64,000 nucleotides of DNA, taken from the NCBI GenBank assembly GCA_025800365.1, contig JAOXRT010000246.1, positions 36,895 through 100,894 of the forward strand, given 5' to 3'. Origin of the DNA: Cellvibrionaceae bacterium. GTDB taxonomy: Bacteria; Pseudomonadota; Gammaproteobacteria; Pseudomonadales; Cellvibrionaceae. Positions 18,537-27,544 of the stretch are shown here, in pieces. Position 1 is the stretch's first letter; each line of letters starts with the position of its first letter. The translations under genes were made by a program, and so were the position numbers. The notes beneath the pieces are model-generated. The model saw nothing but the letters and a program-made list of their open reading frames with translations, was not told the origin of the DNA and did not search any database.

Positions 18537-19733
18537 ATGAACCCAGATCTCAATAAACTTCAGCCCTACCCGTTTGAAAAACTCGCAGAGTTAAAAGCGG
18601 CTGTTAGCCCGCCTAGCGACAAAAGTCATATTGCACTTTCAATTGGGGAGCCTAAACATCTGCCTCCGCAATTCGTGCTAGAGACCCTACAAGACAATCT
18701 CGACAAGTTGGCAAACTACCCAGCCACCAAAGGCATGCCCGAGCTTCGCCATGCCATCAGCCAATGGTTAGAGAGACGCTTTAAACTCAAGCCAGAAAGC
18801 CTAGACCCTGAACGTCACGTTCTCCCCGTCAATGGCACGCGTGAGGCGCTGTTTGCTTTTGTGCAAGCAATCATCGACCGGCAGCAGAAAGCCCCTTTAG
18901 TTATGTGTCCCAACCCCTTTTATCAAATTTATGAGGGTGCCGCTCTATTGGCCGGCGCTGAGCCACACTTTCTAAACTGCCAAGCCGAGAACGGTTATAT
19001 CCCTGATTTTGAGCAAGTCGAAGCAGAGCTTTGGGAGCGCTGCCAACTGCTATTTATATGCACCCCGGGGAACCCAACGGGCGCAGTGATGAGCAGTGAA
19101 CAACTGCAGAAACTGATTAAGCTGGCCGATCAATATGATTTTATTATTGCCAGCGACGAGTGCTATAGCGAGTTGTATTTTGATGAGCAGAATCCACCCC
19201 CAGGCCTTCTACAAGCCTGCTCCGAGATGGGGCGCAATGATTACAAGCGCTGCGTGGTATTCCATAGTTTATCGAAACGCTCAAACTTACCTGGTCTACG
19301 CTCTGGATTTGTAGCCGGTGACGCTGAGGTCATGGCACAGTTTCTTCGTTATCGCACCTATCACGGCTGCGCCATGGCTCTACCCAGTCAAATAGCTAGT
19401 ATTGCCGCATGGAATGATGAAGAACATGTATTGCTAAATCGCAAAGCCTATCAAGAGAAGTTCTCTGCAGTGCTGGAGATCTTAGACGGAAAACTTGATG
19501 TTAAAAAACCCGATGCTGGCTTTTATTTATGGCCCAATGTACAGGGCTGCGATAGAGACTTTGCTCAACGACTGTTTGCAGAGCAGCATATCACTGTTTT
19601 ACCCGGTCAGTTCCTGGCGCGCGATAGCCAAGGTATCAATCCAGGCAGCGGCTATATTCGCATGGCGCTTGTCGCCCCACTTGATGAATGTATTGTGGCC
19701 GCAGAAAGAATCGTCGATTTTGTTTCAAAATAA
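18537..19733 (+). CDS. dapC: Succinyldiaminopimelate transaminase DapC
   Basis: PLP-dependent class I/II aminotransferase of the succinylase branch of lysine/DAP synthesis, converting N-succinyl-2-amino-6-ketopimelate with glutamate. The PLP lysine is in HSLSKRSNLPGLRSGF; the pocket motifs CTPGNPTGAVMS and ASDECYSELYF are present. The 398 residues match the known DapC of Pseudomonas and Bordetella. dapD and dapE follow within 4 kb, which supports DapC rather than a general aspartate transaminase. Confidence 0.92.
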   Translation: MNPDLNKLQPYPFEKLAELKAAVSPPSDKSHIALSIGEPKHLPPQFVLETLQDNLDKLANYPATKGMPELRHAISQWLERRFKLKPESLDPERHVLPVNGTREALFAFVQAIIDRQQKAPLVMCPNPFYQIYEGAALLAGAEPHFLNCQAENGYIPDFEQVEAELWERCQLLFICTPGNPTGAVMSSEQLQKLIKLADQYDFIIASDECYSELYFDEQNPPPGLLQACSEMGRNDYKRCVVFHSLSKRSNLPGLRSGFVAGDAEVMAQFLRYRTYHGCAMALPSQIASIAAWNDEEHVLLNRKAYQEKFSAVLEILDGKLDVKKPDAGFYLWPNVQGCDRDFAQRLFAEQHITVLPGQFLARDSQGINPGSGYIRMALVAPLDECIVAAERIVDFVSK

Positions 19734-19755
19734 ATTGCGAAAGAGTTATCGCTAA

Positions 19756-20409
19756 ATGCTAAAAAAAGAAAGAGCCAGTTACATCCTTGGCCGGCTTCAA
19801 AAGGAATATCCAAAACCACCTATTCCTTTGGACCATAAAGACCCATATACGCTATTGGTGGCGGTTTTACTGTCGGCACAGTGCACCGACGAACGCGTCA
19901 ATCAAGTTACCCCAGCTTTGTGGGAACTTGCCGACAATCCATTTGATATGGCCAAGCAAACAGTAGAGGATATCCAAGCTATCATTCGTCCCTGCGGCCT
20001 GTCGCCACAAAAGTCGAAAGCTATCTCCAAACTTTCGCAGATATTAATTGAAGAGCACGGAGGTGAAGTGCCTGCCGACATGGAAGCCCTAGAAAGGCTA
20101 CCCGGCGTGGGACATAAAACGGCCGGTGTAGTCATGGCACAGGCCTTCGATGTGCCTAGCTTTCCAGTCGATACTCATATTCACCGTTTAGCCCAACGCT
20201 GGGGCCTCACCAGCGGACAAAACGTTGCGCAAACCGAAAAAGACTTAAAAAAACTCTTCCCCGAAGACTCTTGGAATGCATTGCATTTGCAGATCATCTA
20301 TTGGGGTCGCGAGTTTTGCTCAGCAAGAGGCTGCGATGGCACGGTCTGTGAGATTTGCACGACTTGCTACCCCAAACGCAAAAACCCTAAGGTAACCTTA
20401 AAACCCTAA
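19756..20409 (+). CDS. nth: Endonuclease III-family DNA glycosylase with unusual cysteine spacing
   Basis: HhH-GPD DNA glycosylase/AP lyase of base excision repair, acting on oxidised pyrimidines. The helix-hairpin-helix with catalytic Lys121 is LPGVGHKTAGVV; the catalytic Asp139 is in PVDTHIHR. The C-terminal Fe-S region has Cys at 188, 193, 198, 201 and 204 rather than the classic C-x6-C-x2-C-x5-C. It lies 22 bp after dapC, whereas gammaproteobacterial nth usually ends the rsx/rnf operon. It may be a divergent or transferred subfamily. Confidence 0.88.
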   Translation: MLKKERASYILGRLQKEYPKPPIPLDHKDPYTLLVAVLLSAQCTDERVNQVTPALWELADNPFDMAKQTVEDIQAIIRPCGLSPQKSKAISKLSQILIEEHGGEVPADMEALERLPGVGHKTAGVVMAQAFDVPSFPVDTHIHRLAQRWGLTSGQNVAQTEKDLKKLFPEDSWNALHLQIIYWGREFCSARGCDGTVCEICTTCYPKRKNPKVTLKP

Positions 20410-20502
20410 TGTAAGCCTGAACAATTAAGCCAAGAGCTTTCTCTTTAAAGGTCTTTAGAGACCAATAACCCACAAACAAAGCAGTATAGACACAGTAAAA
20501 AC

Positions 20503-20799
20503 ATGGAAAACAATCAAAGCAATACCGAAGTCAGCACCCAAGCCATTCCAGCAAAAACATCAACACTGGCTATTGTAAGCTTAGTGTTCGGCATTCTAGG
20601 CCTATTCTTTTTAGGCTCCCTAGTCGGCATTATAACGGGGCATTTAGCGCGTTCAGAGATTCGCAAAAGCGGCGGTCAACTGCAAGGCGATGCCCTAGCC
20701 CTTACCGGCTTGGTTACTGGTTATATCGGCTTTATCTTGGCCTTTATTTGGGTTGTGGTATTAGGCGGCTTGGCGTTTTTAATGGCCTTCTTTGGCTAA
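20503..20799 (+). CDS. Small DUF4190-type membrane protein
   Basis: The 98-residue protein has a polar Gln/Thr-rich N-terminus (about 1-22) and two hydrophobic segments: about 23-50 (TLAIVSLVFGILGLFFLGSL) and about 68-95. The link GIITGHLARSEIRKSGGQLQGDALALTGL between them is the hallmark of DUF4190 proteins, found in many bacteria. The function is unknown; an inner-membrane location is likely. It sits inside the dap cluster but nothing ties it to lysine synthesis. Confidence 0.8.
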   Translation: MENNQSNTEVSTQAIPAKTSTLAIVSLVFGILGLFFLGSLVGIITGHLARSEIRKSGGQLQGDALALTGLVTGYIGFILAFIWVVVLGGLAFLMAFFG

Positions 20800-20889
20800 A
20801 GCCAGTTAAAGGCGGCAATCCAGCGACCCCACTATTATACTGCCCGTAAGGATTTGCTATGCTTAGCGCCTTTTGAGGCTCCTAAGCCA

Positions 20890-20929
20890 GCGTTTATGCT
20901 CGATTTTTAATTCACTCGAGCATAAACGC
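20890..20929. repeat. 14-bp perfect inverted repeat before yffB
   Basis: GCGTTTATGCTCGA (20890-20903) is repeated in perfect inverted form at 20916-20929 around a 12-base loop. It lies 91 bp after the DUF4190 stop and 31 bp before the yffB start. There is no T-run after it, so it may be a Rho-assisted end, an mRNA-stabilising hairpin or an operator. Confidence 0.55.
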
Positions 20930-20959
20930 AAACAGAAACGTCAAATAGCGAGAGTGATA

Positions 20960-21310
20960 ATGAGCGTTACCCTATATGGCATCCCAAATTGCGATACCGT
21001 CAAAAAAGCCCGCACCTGGCTAGAACAAGCCGGGATCAAATACGATTTTCATGACTTTCGAAAAGATGGTTTGAGCAAAGAGCAAGTCGCCGCGTGGATC
21101 GATGAGCTGGGCTGGGAAACTCTGCTGAACAAACGCAGTACCAGCTGGAAAGCACTCGATGAGGACTTGCGCAGCAATATGGATGCAAGCGCCGCGCTAA
21201 CAGCAATCTTAGATAGCCCAACACTTATCAAGCGGCCATTGCTTGATGATGGCAAAGCACGCAAGGTCGGCTTTAAAGCGGCCGACTACGAGAATATATT
21301 CAAATCTTAA
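20960..21310 (+). CDS. yffB: ArsC/Spx-family protein YffB
   Basis: Thioredoxin-fold protein of the ArsC/Spx family. The 116 residues begin MSVTLYGIPNCDTVKKAR, matching the YffB subgroup, with one active-site Cys11 and no CxxC. The end KRPLLDDGKARKVGF is the family's conserved cis-Pro and strand region. YffB is reported as glutathione-dependent or of unknown function, not a proven arsenate reductase. I chose the ATG at 20960 because homology starts there. Neighbourhood with dapD/dapE recurs in E. coli and Pseudomonas. Confidence 0.9.
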   Translation: MSVTLYGIPNCDTVKKARTWLEQAGIKYDFHDFRKDGLSKEQVAAWIDELGWETLLNKRSTSWKALDEDLRSNMDASAALTAILDSPTLIKRPLLDDGKARKVGFKAADYENIFKS

Positions 21311-21358
21311 GGGCTTGTTAACTCAAAGCCCAATAACAATATTGATAAAGGTATCACC

Positions 21359-22390
21359 ATGAGCAATCTATACAGCGTCGGCCTAGGAGTCGGCACGCAA
21401 AATCAAAACGGCGAATGGCTAGAGGTATTTTACCCAGCCCCTGTTCTAAACGCCGATAGCGCCATGTCAGAAGCATTAACTGCCGCTGGCTACACAGGTG
21501 GCAATGCGGCAATTGCACTAGACAATGATGCTATGAGCAAGCTAGCGGAAGCCTTGAATAATGCCGGCCAGACTGAACAAGCAGCTATTGCTAAGTCTTT
21601 AACGAGCAGTGAGCGCCCTCTAGTGCTAACAGTTTTAGCTGAAGATGCCGCTCCCAACAGTACGCCAGAAGCCTATTTAAAATTACACTTAATCTCGCAC
21701 CGCTTAGTAAAACCACACGGCACGGATCTATCCGGCATCTTCGGTTTACTACCCAATGTGGCCTGGACCAATGAGGGCGCAATTGACCTAACTGAACTAG
21801 CAGAGCGTCAGCTAGCCGCACGCTTAAAAGGCCAGGTACTGGAAGTTTCTTGCGTCGATAAATTCCCTAAAATGACCAACTATGTTGTGCCTGCCGGTGT
21901 ACGCATCGCTCACACCGCTCGTGTACGCCTGGGTGCCTATTTAGGTGAAGGCACCACCATCATGCACGAAGGTTTTGTTAACTTTAATGCGGGTACTGAA
22001 GGCCCAGGCATGATCGAAGGCCGCGTTTCCGCAGGCGTGATGATCGGCGCGGGCTCGGATCTTGGCGGCAGTGCCTCTACCATGGGCACCTTGTCCGGCG
22101 GCGGTAATATAATTATTTCAGTCGGTAAAGAATGTTTGCTTGGCGCAAACGCTGGCATCGGCATTCCTCTTGGCGATCGCTGCACCGTTGAAGCCGGTTT
22201 ATATATTACGGCGGGAACTAAAGTACAACTGCTTGATGATAAAGGCCAGCTGGTAGAAGAAGTTAAAGCCCGCGATTTAGCAAGCAAATCTGATTTGCTA
22301 TTCCGCCGCAACTCAGCCACTGGCGCGGTAGAGTGTAAAACCAATAAAAACGCTATCGCCCTTAACGAAGAGCTACACGCAAACAACTAA
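21359..22390 (+). CDS. dapD: Tetrahydrodipicolinate N-succinyltransferase DapD (long form)
   Basis: Commits tetrahydrodipicolinate to the succinylated branch of DAP/lysine synthesis using succinyl-CoA. The 343 residues match the Pseudomonas-type long form rather than the 274-residue E. coli enzyme. An N-terminal domain (1-170) precedes the left-handed beta-helix, which carries GVRIAHTARVRLGAYLGEGT and VSAGVMIGAGSDLGGSAS. It is 48 bp after yffB and followed by a strong hairpin. Confidence 0.96.
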   Translation: MSNLYSVGLGVGTQNQNGEWLEVFYPAPVLNADSAMSEALTAAGYTGGNAAIALDNDAMSKLAEALNNAGQTEQAAIAKSLTSSERPLVLTVLAEDAAPNSTPEAYLKLHLISHRLVKPHGTDLSGIFGLLPNVAWTNEGAIDLTELAERQLAARLKGQVLEVSCVDKFPKMTNYVVPAGVRIAHTARVRLGAYLGEGTTIMHEGFVNFNAGTEGPGMIEGRVSAGVMIGAGSDLGGSASTMGTLSGGGNIIISVGKECLLGANAGIGIPLGDRCTVEAGLYITAGTKVQLLDDKGQLVEEVKARDLASKSDLLFRRNSATGAVECKTNKNAIALNEELHANN

Positions 22391-22422
22391 GCCACTCTGC
22401 AACACGATTTATGTGTATGAGC

Positions 22423-22450
22423 TGCCACGCTAGCAATAACTAGCGTGGCA
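22423..22450 (+). terminator. Hairpin after dapD
   Basis: TGCCACGCTAG and CTAGCGTGGCA form a perfect 11-bp stem around a 6-base loop, 33 bp past the dapD stop. There is no T-run (AAATTCC follows), so it is either a weak terminator or a 3' stabiliser. Confidence 0.55.
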
Positions 22451-22505
22451 AATTCCTGCAAGAAAAAATTAGAATTTATAAAGCCTGCAAACCCAAAGCA
22501 TCTAG

Positions 22506-23663
<1,158 letters not shown>

Positions 23664-23682
23664 GCGCCGCAATCTGCAGTGC

Positions 23683-23752
23683 TATGCCACTTTATCTCGT
23701 AAATTGAATTGCTTAAAATGTAACAAGGCATTTTCAAAGATAAAGTGGCATA
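23683..23752 (+). repeat. 15-bp inverted repeat after dapE
   Basis: TATGCCACTTTATCT (23683-23697) recurs perfectly inverted at 23738-23752 with a 40-base spacer. It starts 20 bp after the dapE stop. The TGCCAC/GTGGCA core also occurs in the hairpin after dapD. It may be a terminator-like or mRNA-stabilising structure. Confidence 0.5.
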
Positions 23753-23910
23753 AATAACTTTTCGAAGCCCCCTCCACGCAAGATTATCGACCGCCTATCT
23801 TCGTAATATCTTTAAACCACTAATTTAATGACTCAAGTGAACGACTGTAACATAGCAGTCATATTTGCCTATTATATTAGCCAGCATTGAAATTGAGACG
23901 GGACAGTGAA

Positions 23911-24120
23911 ATGTCTGAGCAAACGGCCGTACAGCCTTGCGCCAAGGTAATTCCCTTTCCTCGCCGCAATTTTCACGGTGCTGCCATCATTAATGATGAT
24001 GGAACGGAAACGCCCATTACTGAAGAAATGGTTAATCAGGCGGTAGATCAAGCTATTGATCAGCTCATTAACTATTTACCTAATTGGCTACATCCACTAT
24101 CGGCACCGGCGAATTCTTAA
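23911..24120 (+). CDS. Small unrecognised protein with KVIPFPRRNFHG motif
   Basis: A 69-residue frame starts at ATG 23911 with purine-rich GAGACGGGACAGTGAA before it; an in-frame TTG at 23887 is an alternative. The protein has a cysteine and a basic/proline motif (PCAKVIPFPRRNFHG), then an acidic stretch and an amphipathic part rich in paired hydrophobics (NQAVDQAIDQLINYLPNWL). I do not recognise the family. It is convergent with pdxB. The upstream 247 bp looks AT-rich and promoter-like. Codon use resembles the neighbours. Confidence 0.6.
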   Translation: MSEQTAVQPCAKVIPFPRRNFHGAAIINDDGTETPITEEMVNQAVDQAIDQLINYLPNWLHPLSAPANS

Positions 24121-24154
24121 ACCTGATAAACGCAAGTTAGCAGGTTTAGATTTT
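24118..24154 (+). terminator. Weak terminator overlapping the small gene's stop
   Basis: TAAACCTG (24118-24125, beginning with the stop codon) pairs with CAGGTTTA (24141-24148), followed by GATTTTAG. It lies between convergent genes and could serve either strand. Confidence 0.4.
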
Positions 24155-24184
24155 AGCAGTATCAGTTTTAAACTCTCCTCATAC

Positions 24185-25330
24185 TTATTGGGAAAATCCC
24201 AAAGCGGCTAGACTTTGTTCTAGTCGTTGCTTTTCTTTTTCTGTAAGCCCATCAACTTCAGTAAGACGATAATGAAAGAATTCTCGCCTTTTAGGATAGT
24301 TTTTTCTCAAGGCATCAAAGGCTTTAGCAATATTGTCAGATTGCTTTTGCATAGCCTCGCGAAGATTCTTGTCATCCTGAGATATATCGTAGCAATGTGG
24401 AATTAACTGGCGGAGAAGCTCAAAAGCTGAATCAGCAGCAACATCGGAAAGTGACTCAGGATGTTGCCGTGAGCCCCTGGGGTTTATCCAATCCAATGAT
24501 AAAAACTCAGACAATCGCTCCGCAATCATCCTAGTGCCCGTGACCTTACCATCATAACTATAACCCGCTATATGGGGCGTCGCGATATCAACAGCCGCAA
24601 GTACATCGACATGTAAATTGGGCTCATCTTGCCAGACATCTAACACGGTTAACACATCACCGGCATTGTTAATTCGCTCTAGCAAAGCGCGATTATCCAA
24701 GCAATCACCCCGCCCACAGTTGAGCAGAACGGCACCTGGATTGAGTCGTGCAATTTCGGCCTGCCCGATCATTTTGTAACTTGGGTATGACCCAGTTCGA
24801 GTCAACGGGGCATGCATAGAAACAATATCCGCTGCCAACACTTCCTCAAGAGAGGTCAAAATAGGGTATCGATCTTGCTCAATCAGCGGATCATAGCCAA
24901 TGCACTCTATGCCTAGTTTTAAGGCACGCTTATAAAGCGCCGAGCCGACATTGCCCATACCAATGATGCCCAGACGTTTGCCCTGCCAATCGCAGTTTAG
25001 ATGCGCCAAGGCCGCAAACACATACTCCACTACGGAGTTTGCATTACAAGCCGCCGCATTCGAATACACAATCCCTCTCTGGTCCAAATAGGCGGTATCA
25101 ATATGATCCATACCGATAGTGCAGCTGCCTACAAATTTTACAGAACTAGACTCCAGCAGGGATTTATCCACCTTAGTCACAGAACGCACGATTAAGGCAT
25201 CAACATCCTTTACATCATCAGCGACAATTTCGCGGCCAGCTTTAAATCGCAGCTCGCCACCGTTTTTTTCTACAAAACGTGAAAAATAGGCCTCTGCTTC
25301 GGGAATATTTTCATCCAACAGAATGATCAA
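24185..25330 (-). CDS. pdxB: 4-phosphoerythronate dehydrogenase PdxB
   Basis: NAD-dependent D-2-hydroxyacid dehydrogenase of the DXP-dependent pyridoxal phosphate pathway, oxidising 4-phosphoerythronate. The nucleotide-binding motif GIIGMGNVGSALYKRA is at about residues 118-133. The catalytic Arg (NCGRGD), Glu (WQDEPNL) and His (ATPHIAGYS) regions follow. A C-terminal dimerisation domain (about 290-381) distinguishes PdxB from other family members. The 381 residues are full length. Confidence 0.96.
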   Translation of the reverse strand: MIILLDENIPEAEAYFSRFVEKNGGELRFKAGREIVADDVKDVDALIVRSVTKVDKSLLESSSVKFVGSCTIGMDHIDTAYLDQRGIVYSNAAACNANSVVEYVFAALAHLNCDWQGKRLGIIGMGNVGSALYKRALKLGIECIGYDPLIEQDRYPILTSLEEVLAADIVSMHAPLTRTGSYPSYKMIGQAEIARLNPGAVLLNCGRGDCLDNRALLERINNAGDVLTVLDVWQDEPNLHVDVLAAVDIATPHIAGYSYDGKVTGTRMIAERLSEFLSLDWINPRGSRQHPESLSDVAADSAFELLRQLIPHCYDISQDDKNLREAMQKQSDNIAKAFDALRKNYPKRREFFHYRLTEVDGLTEKEKQRLEQSLAALGFSQ

Positions 25331-25371
25331 GCCATACTCCTAATTTGATTTCGAACCACCCATGGCTCTAA

Positions 25372-26271
25372 CTAAGAGCCTGCAAATACTTTGTTCATTC
25401 GGCTCGCTAAGCGCGCAAAGCCCTGCTTTTGACAAAACTTTTCTAAAGCCAGAATATCGGCTGGCTGCCAATGCAGTTCTTTGATTGAATTTACTAAAGG
25501 AACATCGCAAACAATTGTGGCCAGTGTTTTTGCCATAGCAACCTGCTCTAGGTGCTCTTCTAGCTTAGCCGCCAAGCCTTTGGCACCGCGAACTGGCAAA
25601 CTGTGTAGCTGCTCTATATTGGCGTAAACACTTTTTACACTGCCATGGGCTTGCAGCAAGGCAGCGGCCGTTTTAGCACCAATACCCGGCACACCTGGGA
25701 TATCATCAATGGCATCCCCCACCAAAGCCAAATAGTCAGCCATTGCCTCCGCAGGTACGCCCCACTTTTCTTGGATATCCGATGGATAAGAACACTGATC
25801 CTTAGCGAAATCCCAAAGATAATCTCGTTCTCTGCGAATTAATTGCCCTAGATCTTTATCACGAGTTAACACAGCAACTGGCTGCTTACTGCGCTTTGCC
25901 ACGGTCATTAAGCTACCAATTAAATCATCAGCCTCGTAGCGCGTCGATCCAAAACAGGGAATCCCCATTAACTCGGCTACTTCCCTACAAGCCTCTAATT
26001 GATAAGCCAAGGCTTCATCGGGTAATGCTCGGCTCGATTTATAATCAGGATAAATCTCCTCACGAAAGCCCTGTCCCAAACTCTCATCAAAGCACAGAGC
26101 AATACGCTCAGGTCCATATTGCTCTTTTAGCTTCAACAAGAAAGTAGAGAAACCATATACTGCTTCCGTTGAAAAGCCATTGCGCGCTGTCCAGTTAGGA
26201 GGCAAAGAGAAGTAATATTGAAAAATGTAGATTGAAGCATCTACCAGACACGTCGCCGCCAGTGGTTTCAT
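25372..26271 (-). CDS. xni: 5'-3' exonuclease/flap endonuclease (Xni-like)
   Basis: Stand-alone 5' nuclease domain related to the N-terminus of DNA polymerase I. Acidic metal residues are seen in CLVDASIYIF, CFDESLGQGFR, RYEADDLIGSL and LTRDKDLGQLI; the H3TH DNA-binding region is DDIPGVPGIGAKTAAALLQ. At 299 residues it is longer than E. coli Xni (251), and the acidic sites seem complete, so nuclease activity is likely. Its start overlaps the epmC stop by 4 bases (ATGA). Confidence 0.85.
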   Translation of the reverse strand: MKPLAATCLVDASIYIFQYYFSLPPNWTARNGFSTEAVYGFSTFLLKLKEQYGPERIALCFDESLGQGFREEIYPDYKSSRALPDEALAYQLEACREVAELMGIPCFGSTRYEADDLIGSLMTVAKRSKQPVAVLTRDKDLGQLIRRERDYLWDFAKDQCSYPSDIQEKWGVPAEAMADYLALVGDAIDDIPGVPGIGAKTAAALLQAHGSVKSVYANIEQLHSLPVRGAKGLAAKLEEHLEQVAMAKTLATIVCDVPLVNSIKELHWQPADILALEKFCQKQGFARLASRMNKVFAGS

Positions 26272-26834
26272 CGCACATCGCCCCTGCGGTAGCTAGTAAA
26301 CTGATCGGCGCCTTCAGTGCCGTAATAGCTACTTAAGGCTTCAATCAACTTTTGACTACGCTCATTTAAAGCACCTTCACAATAATTCTGTAGCTGCTTA
26401 AAAATAGCATGACAAAACTCTTCACTAGGCATTAAGCCTGCTTCGGCATTATCTGCACTCACGCGAAATGGAAAAGCCGCTGCGCGAGATAAAATACACT
26501 CCAAAGCTTGGGGTTTTGCTTCCACTTTTTCAAACTCGGCTTGCTGCTCTTCGCTTCGACCGTCTGGTGCATACCAATAGCCATAATCTTCGAGTCGGCG
26601 GCGCTCCTCGCCTGCCACTAACCAGTGGGCGATTTCATGTAAGCCGCTGGCATAATAGTCACGAGTGAAATAGATTCTGTTTTTCGAACAGTCTTGATCG
26701 GCCACCTGGTAGAGAGGCTCTTCAGCTCCAGCAATCAATACCGTATTGTGGCTTTGCTCAAAGCACTCAGCAAAGATGTTTACCAAGTCCTGACAACGGT
26801 GCTCGATCTCAAGCTTTTTGTTTAAACTACTCAT
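26268..26834 (-). CDS. epmC: Elongation factor P hydroxylase EpmC
   Basis: YfcM family: hydroxylates the beta-lysyl modification on EF-P. The 188 residues contain the metal site HEIAH (66-70), then GYWYAPDGRSEEQQAEFE and VEAKPQALE, closely matching E. coli YfcM. I prefer the ATG at 26834, which overlaps the upstream stop as ATGA, over the in-frame start 12 bases earlier. No efp, epmA or epmB is in the window. Confidence 0.92.
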   Translation of the reverse strand: MSSLNKKLEIEHRCQDLVNIFAECFEQSHNTVLIAGAEEPLYQVADQDCSKNRIYFTRDYYASGLHEIAHWLVAGEERRRLEDYGYWYAPDGRSEEQQAEFEKVEAKPQALECILSRAAAFPFRVSADNAEAGLMPSEEFCHAIFKQLQNYCEGALNERSQKLIEALSSYYGTEGADQFTSYRRGDVR

Positions 26835-27286
26835 TCGGTAACGCACTCTACTTGAGCCAAACGCTGATAATAGTCTTCACTGAGAAACTCACGCCCTGCC
26901 AGTAGGTGCTCCAAATACCAACGTGCTGGTTTTAAGTCGTCCTGCAACATGGCCTTATTGGCGACGTAGACCCAGGCCGCGATAGGACCATCACTGCTGT
27001 GCACGGTAAATATGTCGCGACTGTATAAACGCGGCGCCCCCTCAAAAGGGTCCATCTTAAAGATTTGCTGATGATCCTTAAGCCGGTAAGCCACCCCTTC
27101 TACCACCGAGCTCTGATGAAAGCCAATATTGGCATAGGAACGGTGCGGGGCGTCAGCTGCACGCTTATTAAATAGCAGCTGCGCCTGGGGCAAAGTGGCC
27201 GATACGGCCAAATCAAACTCCAATCCCCGGCTGCGCATTCGATCTGGGTTCATATTAGAACCGTAAGCGAAATAATAACTGTTCAA
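26831..27286 (-). CDS. Gamma-glutamylcyclotransferase-fold protein
   Basis: A 151-residue GGCT/AIG2-fold protein. The substrate-loop motif FAYGSNMNPDRM is at residues 6-17 and the proposed catalytic Glu82 is in MDPFEGAPRLYSR. Members release 5-oxoproline from gamma-glutamyl peptides or amines; the true substrate here is unknown. It is the first gene of a tightly overlapped trio with epmC and xni, transcribed from the 258-bp gap shared with the divergent gene at 27545. Confidence 0.85.
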   Translation of the reverse strand: MNSYYFAYGSNMNPDRMRSRGLEFDLAVSATLPQAQLLFNKRAADAPHRSYANIGFHQSSVVEGVAYRLKDHQQIFKMDPFEGAPRLYSRDIFTVHSSDGPIAAWVYVANKAMLQDDLKPARWYLEHLLAGREFLSEDYYQRLAQVECVTE

Positions 27287-27314
27287 TTTTCAACCTAATC
27301 AATCAAAATAAAAC

Positions 27315-27328
27315 CACTATATATAGTG
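27315..27328. promoter_or_regulatory. AT-rich perfect palindrome in divergent promoter region
   Basis: CACTATATATAGTG is a perfect 14-bp palindrome 29 bp upstream of the GGCT-fold gene start. A related TATATAGT string recurs near 27393. It may be an operator or simply part of an AT-rich promoter. Confidence 0.35.
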
Positions 27329-27497
27329 ATCATGGGCCCAATAAAAAATATTTTGTCAAAATGTTGTACTTATGCCAATCTAGCTATACTTTATATAGTA
27401 AGAATTTTAATGGCACCGCCCCTTCTGCTGTATTTTATGCGCCAAAGGGAATTTTACGCGAATTTGAGTGCCATATAATAATAAGCCTACTCTGAAA

Positions 27498-27529
27498 CTG
27501 GGGTGGGCACCTAAGCTGCCAAAACCCAG
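27498..27529 (+). promoter_or_regulatory. Leader hairpin just before a strong ribosome binding site
   Basis: CTGGG (27498-27502) pairs with CCCAG (27525-27529) and GGCA with TGCC inside it. The strong site GGGAGGT begins within a few bases after the stem and is 6 bases from the ATG at 27545. A role in translation control is possible but unproven. Confidence 0.35.
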
Positions 27530-27544
27530 AAGGGAGGTAGTCGC

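Noticed and set aside
21937..22386. 149-codon open frame antisense to dapD
   Set aside because: Fully inside dapD; Ser/Pro-rich product typical of a reversed beta-helix gene.
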